DNA of 64,000 bases from positions 1-64,000 of the forward strand of contig NZ_JACSZV010000035.1 of assembly GCF_014472415.1 (NCBI RefSeq). The letters run 5' to 3'. This DNA comes from Pseudomonas sp. N40(2020). Its GTDB lineage: Bacteria > Pseudomonadota > Gammaproteobacteria > Pseudomonadales > Pseudomonadaceae. A model generated the notes under the pieces. That model ran no database searches, was not told the DNA's origin, and was given only the letters and a program-made list of their open reading frames with translations. Made by a program: the position numbers and the translations under genes. Each line of letters starts with the position of its first letter. The first letter of the stretch is position 1. This document shows, piece after piece, positions 50,620-59,595 of the stretch.

Positions 50620-52053
50620 TTAGCCCATCATGTCCTTGACCATGCGCTCCTGCTCCATCAACTCGCGCTGGCGGGCGTCAATCCGCGAGGACAGCGGGAA
50701 GTTGCTGCCGGCCTTGCGCTTGGCAAAGTCGAGCTGCTGGATCGCCTGACGATAATCGCCAACCAGGGCGAAGTATTCCGCGCGAGCCTGGTGCAAGCCA
50801 ATGATGTTGCCAGACAAACCACGGGTTTCGGCAACCTGATACCAGACGTCCGGATCATCCGGACGTGATTTGAGCAGGCTTTCCAGTGCCTTCTCGGCGT
50901 CGGCGGCGCGGTTCTGCTTGAGCAGAAGATCGACACGAACCTGATTCAGCGGATAGTTGCCGGGATACTGGGTGAGCATCCGGTCAACCCGCGACTGCGC
51001 ATCGGGCAGGCGATTGTTGGTGATGTCCAGATCAACCTGGGCGAGGTTGTAGATGATCTCGTTCGGCGCGGTGACCAACAGTTGTTTGAGGTTCTCTCGC
51101 GCTTCATTCAACTGACCGCCCTTGATCTGCGCGATGGCCAGACCATAGCGCGCGACATCGTTTTTCGGATTCTCGTCCAACTGTGCACGAAAGCGCTTGG
51201 CGCCTAGTCCCGGGGTTTCTTCGTAGATCAGTTGTACGCGTGCGCGAATCAGTTGATAGCGCTTGGTGTCTTCGATGCCGCCCGACTTGGCCTGTTCGGC
51301 GCGGTTGCGGGTGTCGGCGATCCGCGATTCCGTGACCGGGTGAGTCAGGAGGAATTCCGGTGGCTTGGCGTCGAAGCGATACTGGCGCATCAAGCGTTCG
51401 AACATGGTTGGCATAGAGCGCGGGTCGTACCCGGCTTTTTCAAGATTGAGGATGCCGATGCGGTCGGCTTCCTGTTCATTCTGGCGGGAGAAGGTCCGCT
51501 GCGCCTGAATCGCTGCGGCCTGAGTGCCAGCGATGGTCGCGATGCCGGCGTCACCGCCACCGGCTGCAGCAATCACGATCCCTGCCAGCAGGGCAGCCAT
51601 CATCGGAACTTGCATGCGCTGCGAAGCTTCGACGCCGCGGGCGAAGTGGCGTTGCGACAAGTGCGCCAGTTCGTGTGCCAGTACCGACGCGTATTCGCCC
51701 TCGGTCTGCGCATTGAGAAACAGACCACCGTTGACCCCGACCACGCCGCCCGGTGCCGCGAAGGCGTTGAGCTGCGGGCTGTTGATCAGAATGAATTCGA
51801 GGCGTCGGTCAGTTACCTGGCTGGTTTCCACCAGCTTGTAAACGCTGGATTCGACGTAGTCCTTGAGTTGCGGATCGTTGAGCTGTGAAACCTGGCTGCG
51901 CAACATGGCCAGCCACGCCCGGCCGAGCTGGTATTCCTGTTGCGGCGAGACAATGGCAGAACTGGCGTCGCCGAGTGACGGCAGATCGTCGGCAAAGCCT
52001 GGTGAGGCGAGCAGGCAAGCGAGCGTCAGCAGGGTAGGGCGCAGAAAAGTCAT
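50620..52053 (-). CDS. M48 family metalloprotease with TPR domain (BepA-like)
   Basis: A 477-residue periplasmic protein with a signal peptide (LLTLACLLASPGFADDLPSL). The zinc-protease motif HELAH is in VLAHELAHLSQRHFA, and the third ligand is likely in EQEADRIGI. The C-terminal half is made of TPR-like helices (ARENLKQLLVTAPNEIIYN onward). In E. coli BepA degrades stalled LptD and BamA precursors. The start at 52053 has AAGG upstream. It converges on mucD. Confidence 0.88.
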   Translation of the reverse strand: MTFLRPTLLTLACLLASPGFADDLPSLGDASSAIVSPQQEYQLGRAWLAMLRSQVSQLNDPQLKDYVESSVYKLVETSQVTDRRLEFILINSPQLNAFAAPGGVVGVNGGLFLNAQTEGEYASVLAHELAHLSQRHFARGVEASQRMQVPMMAALLAGIVIAAAGGGDAGIATIAGTQAAAIQAQRTFSRQNEQEADRIGILNLEKAGYDPRSMPTMFERLMRQYRFDAKPPEFLLTHPVTESRIADTRNRAEQAKSGGIEDTKRYQLIRARVQLIYEETPGLGAKRFRAQLDENPKNDVARYGLAIAQIKGGQLNEARENLKQLLVTAPNEIIYNLAQVDLDITNNRLPDAQSRVDRMLTQYPGNYPLNQVRVDLLLKQNRAADAEKALESLLKSRPDDPDVWYQVAETRGLSGNIIGLHQARAEYFALVGDYRQAIQQLDFAKRKAGSNFPLSSRIDARQRELMEQERMVKDMMG

Positions 52054-52151
52054 GCACAAAGCCTTAGAAGACAAAGACCTTACTGTAGCCGGACACCAAG
52101 CCTGCGACCAGATATTCTAGGCAGCTCGACGACTTGAACCGGAGTGACGCA

Positions 52152-52391
52152 ATGACTGACGCTGTAGCCCATGAGGTAGAACTGGACGCCAGTGGTCTTA
52201 ACTGTCCGTTGCCGTTACTCAAGGCAAAAATGGAGCTCAACAAGCTTCAAAGCGGCGACGTGCTCAAGGTGATCGCCACGGATGCCGGCTCGCAGCGCGA
52301 CTTCCGCACCTTTGCCAAGTTGGCCGGTCATACGCTGCTGCGCGAAGAAGGCGAAGCGGGCGTCTACCGTTACTGGTTGAAAAAAGCCTGA
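52152..52391 (+). CDS. tusA: Sulfurtransferase TusA
   Basis: A 79-residue TusA/SirA-family protein that passes sulfur for tRNA 2-thiolation. The catalytic Cys18 is in the CPxP motif (GLNCPLPLLKAK). Divergent from the M48 gene; perM-like gene follows 32 bases downstream. The ATG at 52152 starts the conserved domain. Confidence 0.93.
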   Translation: MTDAVAHEVELDASGLNCPLPLLKAKMELNKLQSGDVLKVIATDAGSQRDFRTFAKLAGHTLLREEGEAGVYRYWLKKA

Positions 52392-52423
52392 AACCGACAG
52401 CGTACAAGACCTAAGGATTATTG

Positions 52424-53494
52424 ATGTTCAAAGTGTTACGCGACTGGATTCAGCGCTACTTCTCCGACGAAGAAGCCGTGGTGCTGGCCGTTCTGCTGGT
52501 GCTGGCCTTTACTGCGGTGCTGACCCTCGGTGGCATGCTTGCGCCAGTGTTGGCCGGGATGGTGCTGGCGTATCTGATGCAGGGGCTTGTGGTCACACTG
52601 GAGCGTCTGCGCATGCCGGGTGGTGCGGCGGTGGGGCTGGTGTTTGCGTTGTTCATGGGCGTATTACTGGTGTTCATCGTCGTGGTGGTGCCGCTGCTCT
52701 GGCATCAATTGATCACGCTGTTCAATGAACTGCCGGGCATGCTCGCAAAATGGCAGTCGCTGCTCTTGCTGTTGCCCGAACGCTATCCGCATCTGGTCTC
52801 CGACGAGCAAGTGTTGCAGGCGATTGAGGCAGCGCGCGGCGAGATCGGCAAGTTCGGTCAATGGGCGCTGACCTTTTCGCTGTCGAGTCTGCCACTGCTG
52901 GTGAACATCATGATCTATCTGGTGCTGGTGCCGATCCTGGTGTTCTTCTTCCTCAAGGATCGGGCGATGATCGGCGAGTGGGTGCGTGGCTATCTGCCGC
53001 GTGAACGGGCGCTAATCACGCGGGTGGCGCAGGAAATGAACCGGCAGATCGCCAACTACATTCGCGGCAAAGTCATCGAGATCGTGATTTGCGGCGGCGT
53101 GACCTACATCGCCTTCGTCGCACTTGGCCTCAACTATGCAGCGCTGCTGGCGTTGCTGGTCGGTGTTTCGGTGGTTGTGCCCTATGTCGGCGCGGTGGTG
53201 GTGACCGTGCCGGTGCTGCTGATTGCGCTATTTCAGTGGGGCTGGAGCGATCAGTTCATCTATCTGATGGCGGTCTACGGGATTATCCAGACGCTGGATG
53301 GCAACGTGCTGGTGCCGCTGCTGTTTTCCGAGGCGGTCAACCTGCACCCGGTGGCAATCATCTGCGCTGTGCTGTTGTTTGGCGGGCTGTGGGGGTTCTG
53401 GGGAGTGTTCTTTGCGATTCCCCTGGCGACGCTGTTCAAGGCTGTGCTGGACGCGTGGCCGCGCAAGGAACCGGCGGTAGCGCCACTTCTTTAA
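52424..53494 (+). CDS. AI-2E family transporter (PerM-like)
   Basis: A 356-residue inner-membrane protein of the AI-2 exporter/PerM family, with about eight hydrophobic segments. Family features include PILVFFFLKDRAMIGEWV in the middle, YLPRERALITRVAQEMNRQI, and GVSVVVPYVGAVVVTVPVLL late. Whether it exports AI-2, peptides or ions is unknown; PerM-type proteins also act as sodium antiporters. AAGGATTATTG precedes the ATG. Confidence 0.85.
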   Translation: MFKVLRDWIQRYFSDEEAVVLAVLLVLAFTAVLTLGGMLAPVLAGMVLAYLMQGLVVTLERLRMPGGAAVGLVFALFMGVLLVFIVVVVPLLWHQLITLFNELPGMLAKWQSLLLLLPERYPHLVSDEQVLQAIEAARGEIGKFGQWALTFSLSSLPLLVNIMIYLVLVPILVFFFLKDRAMIGEWVRGYLPRERALITRVAQEMNRQIANYIRGKVIEIVICGGVTYIAFVALGLNYAALLALLVGVSVVVPYVGAVVVTVPVLLIALFQWGWSDQFIYLMAVYGIIQTLDGNVLVPLLFSEAVNLHPVAIICAVLLFGGLWGFWGVFFAIPLATLFKAVLDAWPRKEPAVAPLL

Positions 53495-53497
53495 CGC

Positions 53498-53574
53498 AAA
53501 AAGATCGCAGCCTTCGGCAGCTCCTACAGGAAACGTATTCCAAATGCAGGAGCTGTCGAAGGCTGCGATCTTTT
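53498..53574. repeat. Inverted repeat (AAGATCGCAGCCTTCG family)
   Basis: AAAAGATCGCAGCCTTCG (left, with CAGCTCCT) and CGAAGGCTGCGATCTTTT (right, with AGGAGCTG) are inverted copies around about 22 bases. It lies between the convergent perM-like and bcp genes and has T-runs on both strands, so it can also terminate both. Confidence 0.8.
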
Positions 53575-53578
53575 GATC

Positions 53579-54052
53579 TTAGGCTTTGTTTAGCGCTTCG
53601 GCAGCGGCCAAAACTGCATCCACATGCCCCGGCACCTTCACACCACGCCATTCCTGACGCAGCACACCGTCCTTGTCGATCAGGAAAGTGCTGCGATCAA
53701 CACCCAGGTATTCCTTGCCGTACAGCTTCTTCAGCTTGATCACGTCGAACAGTTGGCAGACCGCTTCGTCCTTGTCGCTGATCAGCTCGAACGGAAACTC
53801 CTGCTTGCACTTGAAGTTCTCGTGGGACTTCAGGCTGTCGCGCGAGATGCCGAAGATTTCAGTGTTGGCAGCCTTGAACGCCGCGTAATGATCACGAAAG
53901 CCCTGGCCTTCGGTGGTGCAGCCGGGGGTGCTGTCCTTCGGATAGAAGTAAATCACCACTTGCTTGCCCTTCAGGGCTGACAGGCTGACGGTTTGCCCGC
54001 TGGTGGCAGGTGCTTCGAAATCCGCAACCGGTTGGTCGATGATAACGGCCAT
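53579..54052 (-). CDS. bcp: Thiol peroxidase Bcp/PrxQ
   Basis: A 157-residue thiol peroxidase reducing H2O2 and organic hydroperoxides. Peroxidatic Cys45 is in DSTPGCTTEGQGF. The resolving Cys at +5 found in E. coli Bcp is missing (Gln here), but Cys82 in NFKCKQEF fits the alternative alpha3-type PrxQ arrangement. It lies 10 bases after gcvR in the same direction. Confidence 0.92.
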   Translation of the reverse strand: MAVIIDQPVADFEAPATSGQTVSLSALKGKQVVIYFYPKDSTPGCTTEGQGFRDHYAAFKAANTEIFGISRDSLKSHENFKCKQEFPFELISDKDEAVCQLFDVIKLKKLYGKEYLGVDRSTFLIDKDGVLRQEWRGVKVPGHVDAVLAAAEALNKA

Positions 54053-54062
54053 GAAAGCTTCC

Positions 54063-54623
54063 TTACATTGGGTTTTGTGGGCGCCAAGGCTCGATCAGTG
54101 CGTCCAGATTCATCGCGTCGGCGAAATCCAGGAACTGGTCGCGCAGCCAACTGATCTGGGTGCCGGCCGGCAACGTCACGGTGAACGTGGCGTTAAGCAT
54201 GGTGCCGCCGGTCTGTGGTGCCTGATAAGTATCGCAGGTCAGGTTTTCCAGCTCGACGTTGTGATCCATGAAGAACTGGCAGAGTTCATTGATGATGTCC
54301 GGGCGATACGCCGAGCTGACGTAAGCCACGTACGGCAGCGCCTGCGGACGATTTTCCAGCGCTGCGCTTCGGACCACGTTGACGGTGAAGGCGTGTTTCT
54401 TGGCGAGGCCTGACAGGCTGCCTTCCAGACGCGCGAGGGCGTCCCAGCTGCCAGAGATCTCGAGGATCAGCGCACTGCACTCGCCGTGGCGGGTCAGGCG
54501 AGAAGTAACCACGGCGCAGCGATTTTCATGGCTGGCGCGGCACAGGACGTTAGTCAGCTCCATGGGGTTGGCGCCGAGGGCACTGATGACAAGGAATTGT
54601 TCGCGAACTGTGGGGGTGGACAT
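54063..54623 (-). CDS. gcvR: Glycine cleavage system transcriptional repressor GcvR
   Basis: A 186-residue protein made of two ACT domains (REQFLVISALGANPMELTNV at the start, RPDIINELCQFFMDHNVELE in the second). GcvR senses glycine and blocks GcvA activation in E. coli. Upstream of bcp and divergent from dapA. Confidence 0.88.
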   Translation of the reverse strand: MSTPTVREQFLVISALGANPMELTNVLCRASHENRCAVVTSRLTRHGECSALILEISGSWDALARLEGSLSGLAKKHAFTVNVVRSAALENRPQALPYVAYVSSAYRPDIINELCQFFMDHNVELENLTCDTYQAPQTGGTMLNATFTVTLPAGTQISWLRDQFLDFADAMNLDALIEPWRPQNPM

Positions 54624-54960
54624 GCAGCATTCCTAAAGCGATGAGCGGTCGGTAGGTTGACGGGCGTTTGACGCCGAGGGAGGGCCTCTGCCCATTCAGG
54701 CTGTCCGTTCAAAGAACCCCGACAAGCGCTCGTGGCTCGCTCCACAAAAGCGGGAGCGCGTCGATGCGACGCAGGAACGGGGTCTGGGAGGCCGAAAAGG
54801 GAGGCTGGAACCCGGCATACAAGCTGATCAGTACCGATCAAAGTCTGAAGGGTAGCGAAAAGCGACGCCAAGGGGAATGGCGGCTACGCAGTACTTTGCT
54901 TGTGCAAGCATCTTGGCGCCAGTACCATTACCGCTCTCTTTTTCCGGCAGGAGCGGTTTC
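54624..54960. other. 337-base gap between gcvR and dapA
   Basis: No gene seen. The region should carry divergent promoters of gcvR-bcp and dapA-bamC. No clear consensus promoter or operator could be fixed by eye; a few short GC-rich hairpins occur. Confidence 0.4.
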
Positions 54961-55839
54961 ATGATTGCGGGCAGTATGGTGGCACTGGTCACTCCCATGG
55001 ATGCACAAGGGCGTCTTGACTGGGACAGCCTCAGCAAACTCGTGGACTTCCACCTCAAGAACGGCACCCATGCCATTGTCGCGGTCGGCACCACCGGCGA
55101 GTCGGCAACCCTTGATGTAGAAGAACACATCGCCGTCATCAAAGCCGTGGTCAAACAGGTTGCCGGGCGCATTCCGGTCATCGCCGGCACTGGCGCCAAC
55201 TCGACCCGCGAAGCCGTCGAACTGACCCGCAATGCCAAAGAAGCCGGTGCCGATGCCTGCCTGCTGGTGGTTCCGTACTACAACAAGCCGACTCAGGAAG
55301 GCCTGTACCAGCACTTCAAACACATCGCCGAAGCGGTCGATATCCCACAGATTCTCTATAACGTTCCTGGCCGCACCTCTTGCGACATGCAGGCCGAGAC
55401 CGTGATTCGGCTATCCACCGTGCCGAACATCATCGGCATCAAGGAAGCCACTGGCGACCTGAAGCGTGCCAAAGCGATTATCGACGGCGTGAGCAAGGAC
55501 TTCATCGTGCTGTCCGGCGATGATCCGACCGCGGTCGAGCTGATCCTGCTGGGCGGCAAAGGTAACATCTCTGTGACTGCCAACGTCGCTCCGCGCGAAA
55601 TGGCTGATCTGTGCGAGGCCGCGCTCAAGGGCGACGCTGACACCGCACGGGCCATTAACGAAAAACTGATGCCGCTGCACAAAGACCTGTTCATCGAAGC
55701 CAACCCGATTCCGGTGAAGTGGGCTTTGGTTGAAATGGGCCTGATGCACGAAGGCATCCGCCTGCCGCTGACCTGGCTGAGCGCACCTTGTCATGAAACG
55801 CTTCGCTCGGCCCTGCGCCAGTGCAGCGTCCTGGTTTAA
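54961..55839 (+). CDS. dapA: 4-hydroxy-tetrahydrodipicolinate synthase
   Basis: A 292-residue TIM-barrel enzyme that condenses pyruvate and aspartate semialdehyde for lysine and cell wall synthesis. The catalytic Tyr is in [12 protein letters not shown] and the Schiff-base Lys in [11 protein letters not shown], with [10 protein letters not shown] at the entrance. AGGAG precedes ATG 54961. bamC follows after 17 bases, a conserved pairing. Confidence 0.96.
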   Translation: MIAGSMVALVTPMDAQGRLDWDSLSKLVDFHLKNGTHAIVAVGTTGESATLDVEEHIAVIKAVVKQVAGRIPVIAGTGANSTREAVELTRNAKEAGADACLLVVPYYNKPTQEGLYQHFKHIAEAVDIPQILYNVPGRTSCDMQAETVIRLSTVPNIIGIKEATGDLKRAKAIIDGVSKDFIVLSGDDPTAVELILLGGKGNISVTANVAPREMADLCEAALKGDADTARAINEKLMPLHKDLFIEANPIPVKWALVEMGLMHEGIRLPLTWLSAPCHETLRSALRQCSVLV

Positions 55840-55856
55840 TTGAGGAAGTACAACGC

Positions 55857-56972
55857 ATGAAGCGAATGGCCGGACTTTCCGCACTTGCCTTGATTATCTC
55901 CAGCACCAGTGGCTGCGGATGGGTCTGGGGCCCGGAAGGTTATTTCCGTGACCGTGGTAGCGATTACCTGGAAGCGCAACAGACTGCACCGATGCAACTA
56001 CCACCGGATGTCAGCACCTCCAAGCGTCTGGATCCGCTGCTGCCGATCCCGCGCAACGTTGCTGACGATACCGCCAAGGGCGAGTACGTGGTTCCACGTC
56101 CTCAACCGCTGTCGGCGATCGCCGATGCCACCGACTACTCGCTGCAGAAGAGTGGCGATTCTCGTTGGGTAATGGCCCAACACCCACCGGCCGAAGTCTG
56201 GCCAGTGGCTGTGCAGTTCTTTCAGGACAACGGTTTCCGTCTGGATGAACAGCGTCCGCAAACTGGCGAATTCACCACCACCTGGCAGCGTTCCGACGAA
56301 CTGTCCGCCGCCATGGCCAAACGCCTGAGCGCTGCCGGTATCGCCAGTGACAGCGAAACCCGCGTTCGCGTGCGTATCGAGCCGGGCGTGCAGCGCAACA
56401 CCAGTGAAATCTACGTGGTCAGCGCCGAGCGTCCTGCCGGCAGCACTGCCGACGTGGCCTTCACCAATCGTTCGGTCAACACTGGCCTGGACGCAGCGCT
56501 GGTCGACGACATGCTCGCGAGCATGAGCCGTATCGCCGAGAAGGGCGGTTCGGTGTCGATGCTGGCTTCGCGTGATTTCGATACCCCGAGCCGCGTCAGC
56601 CTCAGCGAAGACGGCAGCGGTAACCCGGTGTTGAACGTCGGTACCGATCTGGACCGTGCCTGGTCGAGTGTTGGCCGTGCGCTGGAGCAGGGCGAATGGC
56701 GCGTTGAAGACATCAACCGCAGTCTGGGCCTGTACTACATCAACCTGGCCGAAAAAGCCGAGAAGAAAGACGACAAGCCTGGTTTCTTCAGCAGCCTGTT
56801 CGGCAGTGCGCCGAGCAAGGAAGAAGTTGAAGCCCGTGCCGAGCGTTATCAGGTTCGCCTGAGCAAGGTTGGCGAGAACATTCAGGTGACCGTCGAGAAA
56901 AACATCAACACCGTCGCGCCGGCTGAAGTGGCGCGCAAAGTGTTGAGCGTCATTCAGGACAACCTGGGCTGA
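55857..56972 (+). CDS. bamC: Outer-membrane assembly lipoprotein BamC
   Basis: A 371-residue lipoprotein of the Bam complex, which inserts beta-barrel proteins in the outer membrane. A lipobox (SSTSGC) gives lipidated Cys about 20, followed by a long unstructured stretch that binds BamD (PPDVSTSKRLDPLLPIPRN), then two helix-grip domains. The ATG at 55857 is used since GAGGAAG precedes it. Confidence 0.93.
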   Translation: MKRMAGLSALALIISSTSGCGWVWGPEGYFRDRGSDYLEAQQTAPMQLPPDVSTSKRLDPLLPIPRNVADDTAKGEYVVPRPQPLSAIADATDYSLQKSGDSRWVMAQHPPAEVWPVAVQFFQDNGFRLDEQRPQTGEFTTTWQRSDELSAAMAKRLSAAGIASDSETRVRVRIEPGVQRNTSEIYVVSAERPAGSTADVAFTNRSVNTGLDAALVDDMLASMSRIAEKGGSVSMLASRDFDTPSRVSLSEDGSGNPVLNVGTDLDRAWSSVGRALEQGEWRVEDINRSLGLYYINLAEKAEKKDDKPGFFSSLFGSAPSKEEVEARAERYQVRLSKVGENIQVTVEKNINTVAPAEVARKVLSVIQDNLG

Positions 56973-56976
56973 TCCA

Positions 56977-57738
56977 ATGCGTTTTGCCGTTCTCGGCAGC
57001 GGTAGCCAAGGGAACGGCACGCTGATCGCCAGTGCTGATACGTATGTGCTGGTGGATTGTGGTTTTTCCCTGCGGGAAACCGAAAAACGCCTGTTGCGTC
57101 TGGGTGTGAACCCGGCGCAACTGAGCGCGATACTCGTAACCCACGAACATGCCGACCACGTGCATGGCGTGGGTTTGCTGTCTCGGCGCTACAATCTGCC
57201 GGTCTACCTCAGTCGCGGCACACTGCGCGGGATGCGCAAACCGATTGAACCCGCAGGCTTTCTAGCTGGCGGCGAGCAACTGCAGATCGGTGCACTGAAC
57301 ATCGGGGTCATTGCCGTGGCCCATGATGCGCAGGAGCCGACCCAGTATGTATTCAGTGACAACGAACAGCGGCGCTTCGGCCTGCTGACCGACCTGGGTT
57401 CCTACTGCGAGCGGGTGCTGGACGGTTACCGGGATCTCGATGCATTGATGATCGAATCCAATCATTGTCGTGACATGCTGGCCCGTGGTCACTACCCGTA
57501 CTTTCTCAAGCAGCGGGTGGGCGGCGAGCTGGGACATTTGAACAACCATCAGGCGGCATTCCTGGTGTCCGAGTTGGGTTGGCAGGGTCTCCAACACCTG
57601 GTCCTGGCCCATCTGAGCAGCAAGAACAACATGCCGCAGCTGGCCCGGCAATGTTTTGTCGACACCCTCGGGTGCGACCCGGACTGGCTGCAACTGGCCG
57701 ATCAAGATTCAGGGCTCGACTGGCGCCACATCGCCTAG
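56977..57738 (+). CDS. MBL-fold metallohydrolase (YycJ/WalJ-like)
   Basis: A 253-residue metallo-beta-lactamase-fold protein. Zinc ligands are in LVTHEHADHVHG (HxHxDH) with further His/Asp in VAHDAQEPTQY and LTDLGSYCERV. Sequence layout (GSGSQGNGTLIASADTYVLV at the start) matches YycJ/WalJ-type 5' exonuclease-like proteins. It lies 4 bases after bamC and 28 bases before purC, probably one operon. Confidence 0.85.
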   Translation: MRFAVLGSGSQGNGTLIASADTYVLVDCGFSLRETEKRLLRLGVNPAQLSAILVTHEHADHVHGVGLLSRRYNLPVYLSRGTLRGMRKPIEPAGFLAGGEQLQIGALNIGVIAVAHDAQEPTQYVFSDNEQRRFGLLTDLGSYCERVLDGYRDLDALMIESNHCRDMLARGHYPYFLKQRVGGELGHLNNHQAAFLVSELGWQGLQHLVLAHLSSKNNMPQLARQCFVDTLGCDPDWLQLADQDSGLDWRHIA

Positions 57739-57766
57739 CCCACCTACTTAGCAAGCGGAGCCCATC

Positions 57767-58480
57767 ATGGAAAAACGTGAAGAACTCTACCGCGGCAAAG
57801 CCAAATCGGTTTACAAGACCGACGACGCTGACCGTTTGATTCTGCTGTTTCGCAACGACACCTCGGCGTTCGACGGCAAGCGCATCGAGCAGCTCGACCG
57901 CAAAGGCATGGTGAACAACAAGTTCAACGCCTTCATCATGCAGAAACTCGAAGCGGCCGGCATTCCGACCCAATTCGACAAGCTGCTGGGCGACAACGAG
58001 TGCCTGGTGAAGAAGCTCGACATGATCCCGGTCGAGTGCGTCGTGCGTAACTACGCCGCTGGCAGCCTGGTAAAACGCCTGGGCGTCGAAGAAGGCCTGA
58101 AGCTCAACCCGTACACCTTCGAGTTGTTCCTGAAGGACGACGCCAAGGGCGACCCGTTCATCAACGAATCCCACGTCGTGGCATTCGGCTGGGGCACCGC
58201 CGAGCAGTTGGTTCGCATGAAAGAACTGTCGCTCAAGGTCAACGAAGTGCTGACCAAGCTGTTCGACGACGCAGGCCTGCTGCTGGTCGACTTCAAGCTT
58301 GAATTCGGCGTGTTCAGCGACGGCTCCATCGTCCTGGGCGACGAGTTCAGCCCGGACGGCTGCCGTCTGTGGGACAAGGACACCAAGAAGAAGATGGACA
58401 AAGACCGCTTCCGCCAGGGCCTCGGTGACGTTATCGAAGCCTACGAAGAAGTTGCCAATCGTCTGGGCGTACCGCTTTAA
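57767..58480 (+). CDS. purC: SAICAR synthetase
   Basis: A 237-residue enzyme of purine synthesis that joins CAIR and aspartate with ATP. It starts [17 protein letters not shown], typical of PurC, and has [14 protein letters not shown], the conserved [15 protein letters not shown] and [20 protein letters not shown]. It ends the dapA-bamC-MBL-purC group, just before tRNA-Ser. Confidence 0.96.
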   Translation: MEKREELYRGKAKSVYKTDDADRLILLFRNDTSAFDGKRIEQLDRKGMVNNKFNAFIMQKLEAAGIPTQFDKLLGDNECLVKKLDMIPVECVVRNYAAGSLVKRLGVEEGLKLNPYTFELFLKDDAKGDPFINESHVVAFGWGTAEQLVRMKELSLKVNEVLTKLFDDAGLLLVDFKLEFGVFSDGSIVLGDEFSPDGCRLWDKDTKKKMDKDRFRQGLGDVIEAYEEVANRLGVPL

Positions 58481-58525
58481 TCGACGCAAGCATCTGATAG
58501 CACGGAAAAAATTTGCGAAAGGGGG

Positions 58526-58554
58526 TTCGCTTTCGGCAAAAGTGTTGTTATGAT
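58526..58554 (+). promoter_or_regulatory. tRNA-Ser promoter
   Basis: TTCGCT, a 17-base spacer and TATGAT ending at 58554, followed by the GC-rich stretch GCGCGCC before the tRNA. The GC discriminator is typical of stringently controlled stable-RNA promoters. Confidence 0.5.
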
Positions 58555-58564
58555 GCGCGCCGTT

Positions 58565-58654
58565 GGAGAGATGCCAGAGTGGCCGAATGGGACGGATTCG
58601 AAATCCGTTGTACCTTCACCGGTACCTAGGGTTCGAATCCCTATCTCTCCGCCA
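58565..58654 (+). tRNA. tRNA-Ser (anticodon CGA)
   Basis: A 90-base class II tRNA. Acceptor stem GGAGAGA/TCTCTCC, discriminator G, encoded CCA. Anticodon loop TTCGAAA gives anticodon CGA, and the long variable arm and GGTTCGAATCC T arm are clear. Confidence 0.96.
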
Positions 58655-58662
58655 TTACATAG

Positions 58663-58699
58663 AAAAAGCCCCGTAGCTGAGAAGCTACGGGGCTTTTTT
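58663..58699 (+). terminator. Intrinsic terminator of tRNA-Ser
   Basis: AAAAAGCCCCGTAGCT and AGCTACGGGGCTTTTTT with a short loop, right after the tRNA. Confidence 0.92.
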
Positions 58700-58756
58700 G
58701 TTTCTGGGCGAAGTGCAGGTCGACCAACCGCTATTTTCCTTTCGGTCGCATCGACC

Positions 58757-58795
58757 ACAAAAAAAGCCCCACAAATTCAAACTTGTGGGGCTTTC
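58757..58795 (-). terminator. Intrinsic terminator of the small gene at 58834
   Basis: AAAAAAAGCCCCACAA, a loop and TTGTGGGGCTTT; on the minus strand it ends in T7, 39 bases after the stop codon. Confidence 0.85.
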
Positions 58796-58833
58796 CACTT
58801 CTGCAGAACCTGGAAAATCCCGCAATCAACCAC

Positions 58834-59040
58834 TTAAGGCTGTGAGTGTCCCAGCTTGCGCTTGATCAGCTCATAAACTTCCTTGTGCGTTGAGTTACGC
58901 AGCGAATTGTCCTTGCACGCCGAGGCGAGGAAGGTTTTGACTTCGTCCTTGGCGTGCGGATAGAGGCTGGCGACGTAATCGGCTTCATGTGCTTGCGTGC
59001 AGTTGAAGTGCTTGTCGTCTTTCGCTTTGTCTCTAGCCAT
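58834..59040 (-). CDS. Small conserved protein of unknown function (68 aa)
   Basis: A 68-residue, charged, soluble protein (MARDKAKDDKHFNCTQAHEA ... HKEVYELIKRKLGHS). It has two cysteines and predicted helices. No family recognised. A GGAG site before the ATG at 59040 and a terminator after it support a real gene. Confidence 0.65.
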   Translation of the reverse strand: MARDKAKDDKHFNCTQAHEADYVASLYPHAKDEVKTFLASACKDNSLRNSTHKEVYELIKRKLGHSQP

Positions 59041-59191
59041 TGTGCGGCTCCTTTTGATTTCGAGTGATGGAATGAAACAGGGCCGGATTGCCCCTTACGC
59101 CGGTGAGCGTAGAGGTGGAAAGCAGGCGTGCCAGTCATTCGACTAAAAAAGGAAAGTGCTGTAGGACACAGTCGCGCTTTCACTCTCGTGG

Positions 59192-59383
59192 TCAAATCTC
59201 CCTAACCGGCGTCTCCCCCGTAGCACCCTTGATCAACTCGATCACGTGTAAACAATCCGCCTTGTTCACGTACGACTCGCCACTGGCGATGGTCTCGTGA
59301 TTGCCTGCGCGCAGCCTCCAGCGCCATTGGCCTTTGCCGGTGCTTGGGGTGCCTCTGGATTGCCTGTAAATCTCGAAATACAT
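59192..59383 (-). CDS. Single DUF1508 (YegP-like) protein
   Basis: A 63-residue protein with one DUF1508 unit (FEIYRQSRG, GQWRWRLRAGNHETIASGES, then a C-terminal helix). It has the W/F-R-L-x-A-x-N...I...S-E/G-x-Y pattern of the family, as in the two-repeat protein at 3522. Function unknown. Confidence 0.72.
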   Translation of the reverse strand: MYFEIYRQSRGTPSTGKGQWRWRLRAGNHETIASGESYVNKADCLHVIELIKGATGETPVREI

Positions 59384-59595
59384 TCAGTTCGCTCCATGCG
59401 ATTTAATCGTGCGACAACCTGTGTGGCGCATCGACGCAAGCCTAGCGCAGGCGGTTATTTTGGCTATCGGACATTTGTTTCCAATCGTTCGCGGATGTTT
59501 CTGTGTTCATCTAAACCTCTCCTGCTGCGCATGTTGATGGACGGCAGCCCAGTAGACTTTCTACACTGCGGGCAGTCTGGGGATGGGGGCAATGG

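Noticed and set aside
54668-54964. 98-codon frame upstream of dapA
   Set aside because: It runs over the dapA ribosome site and start and lacks any domain or ribosome site of its own.
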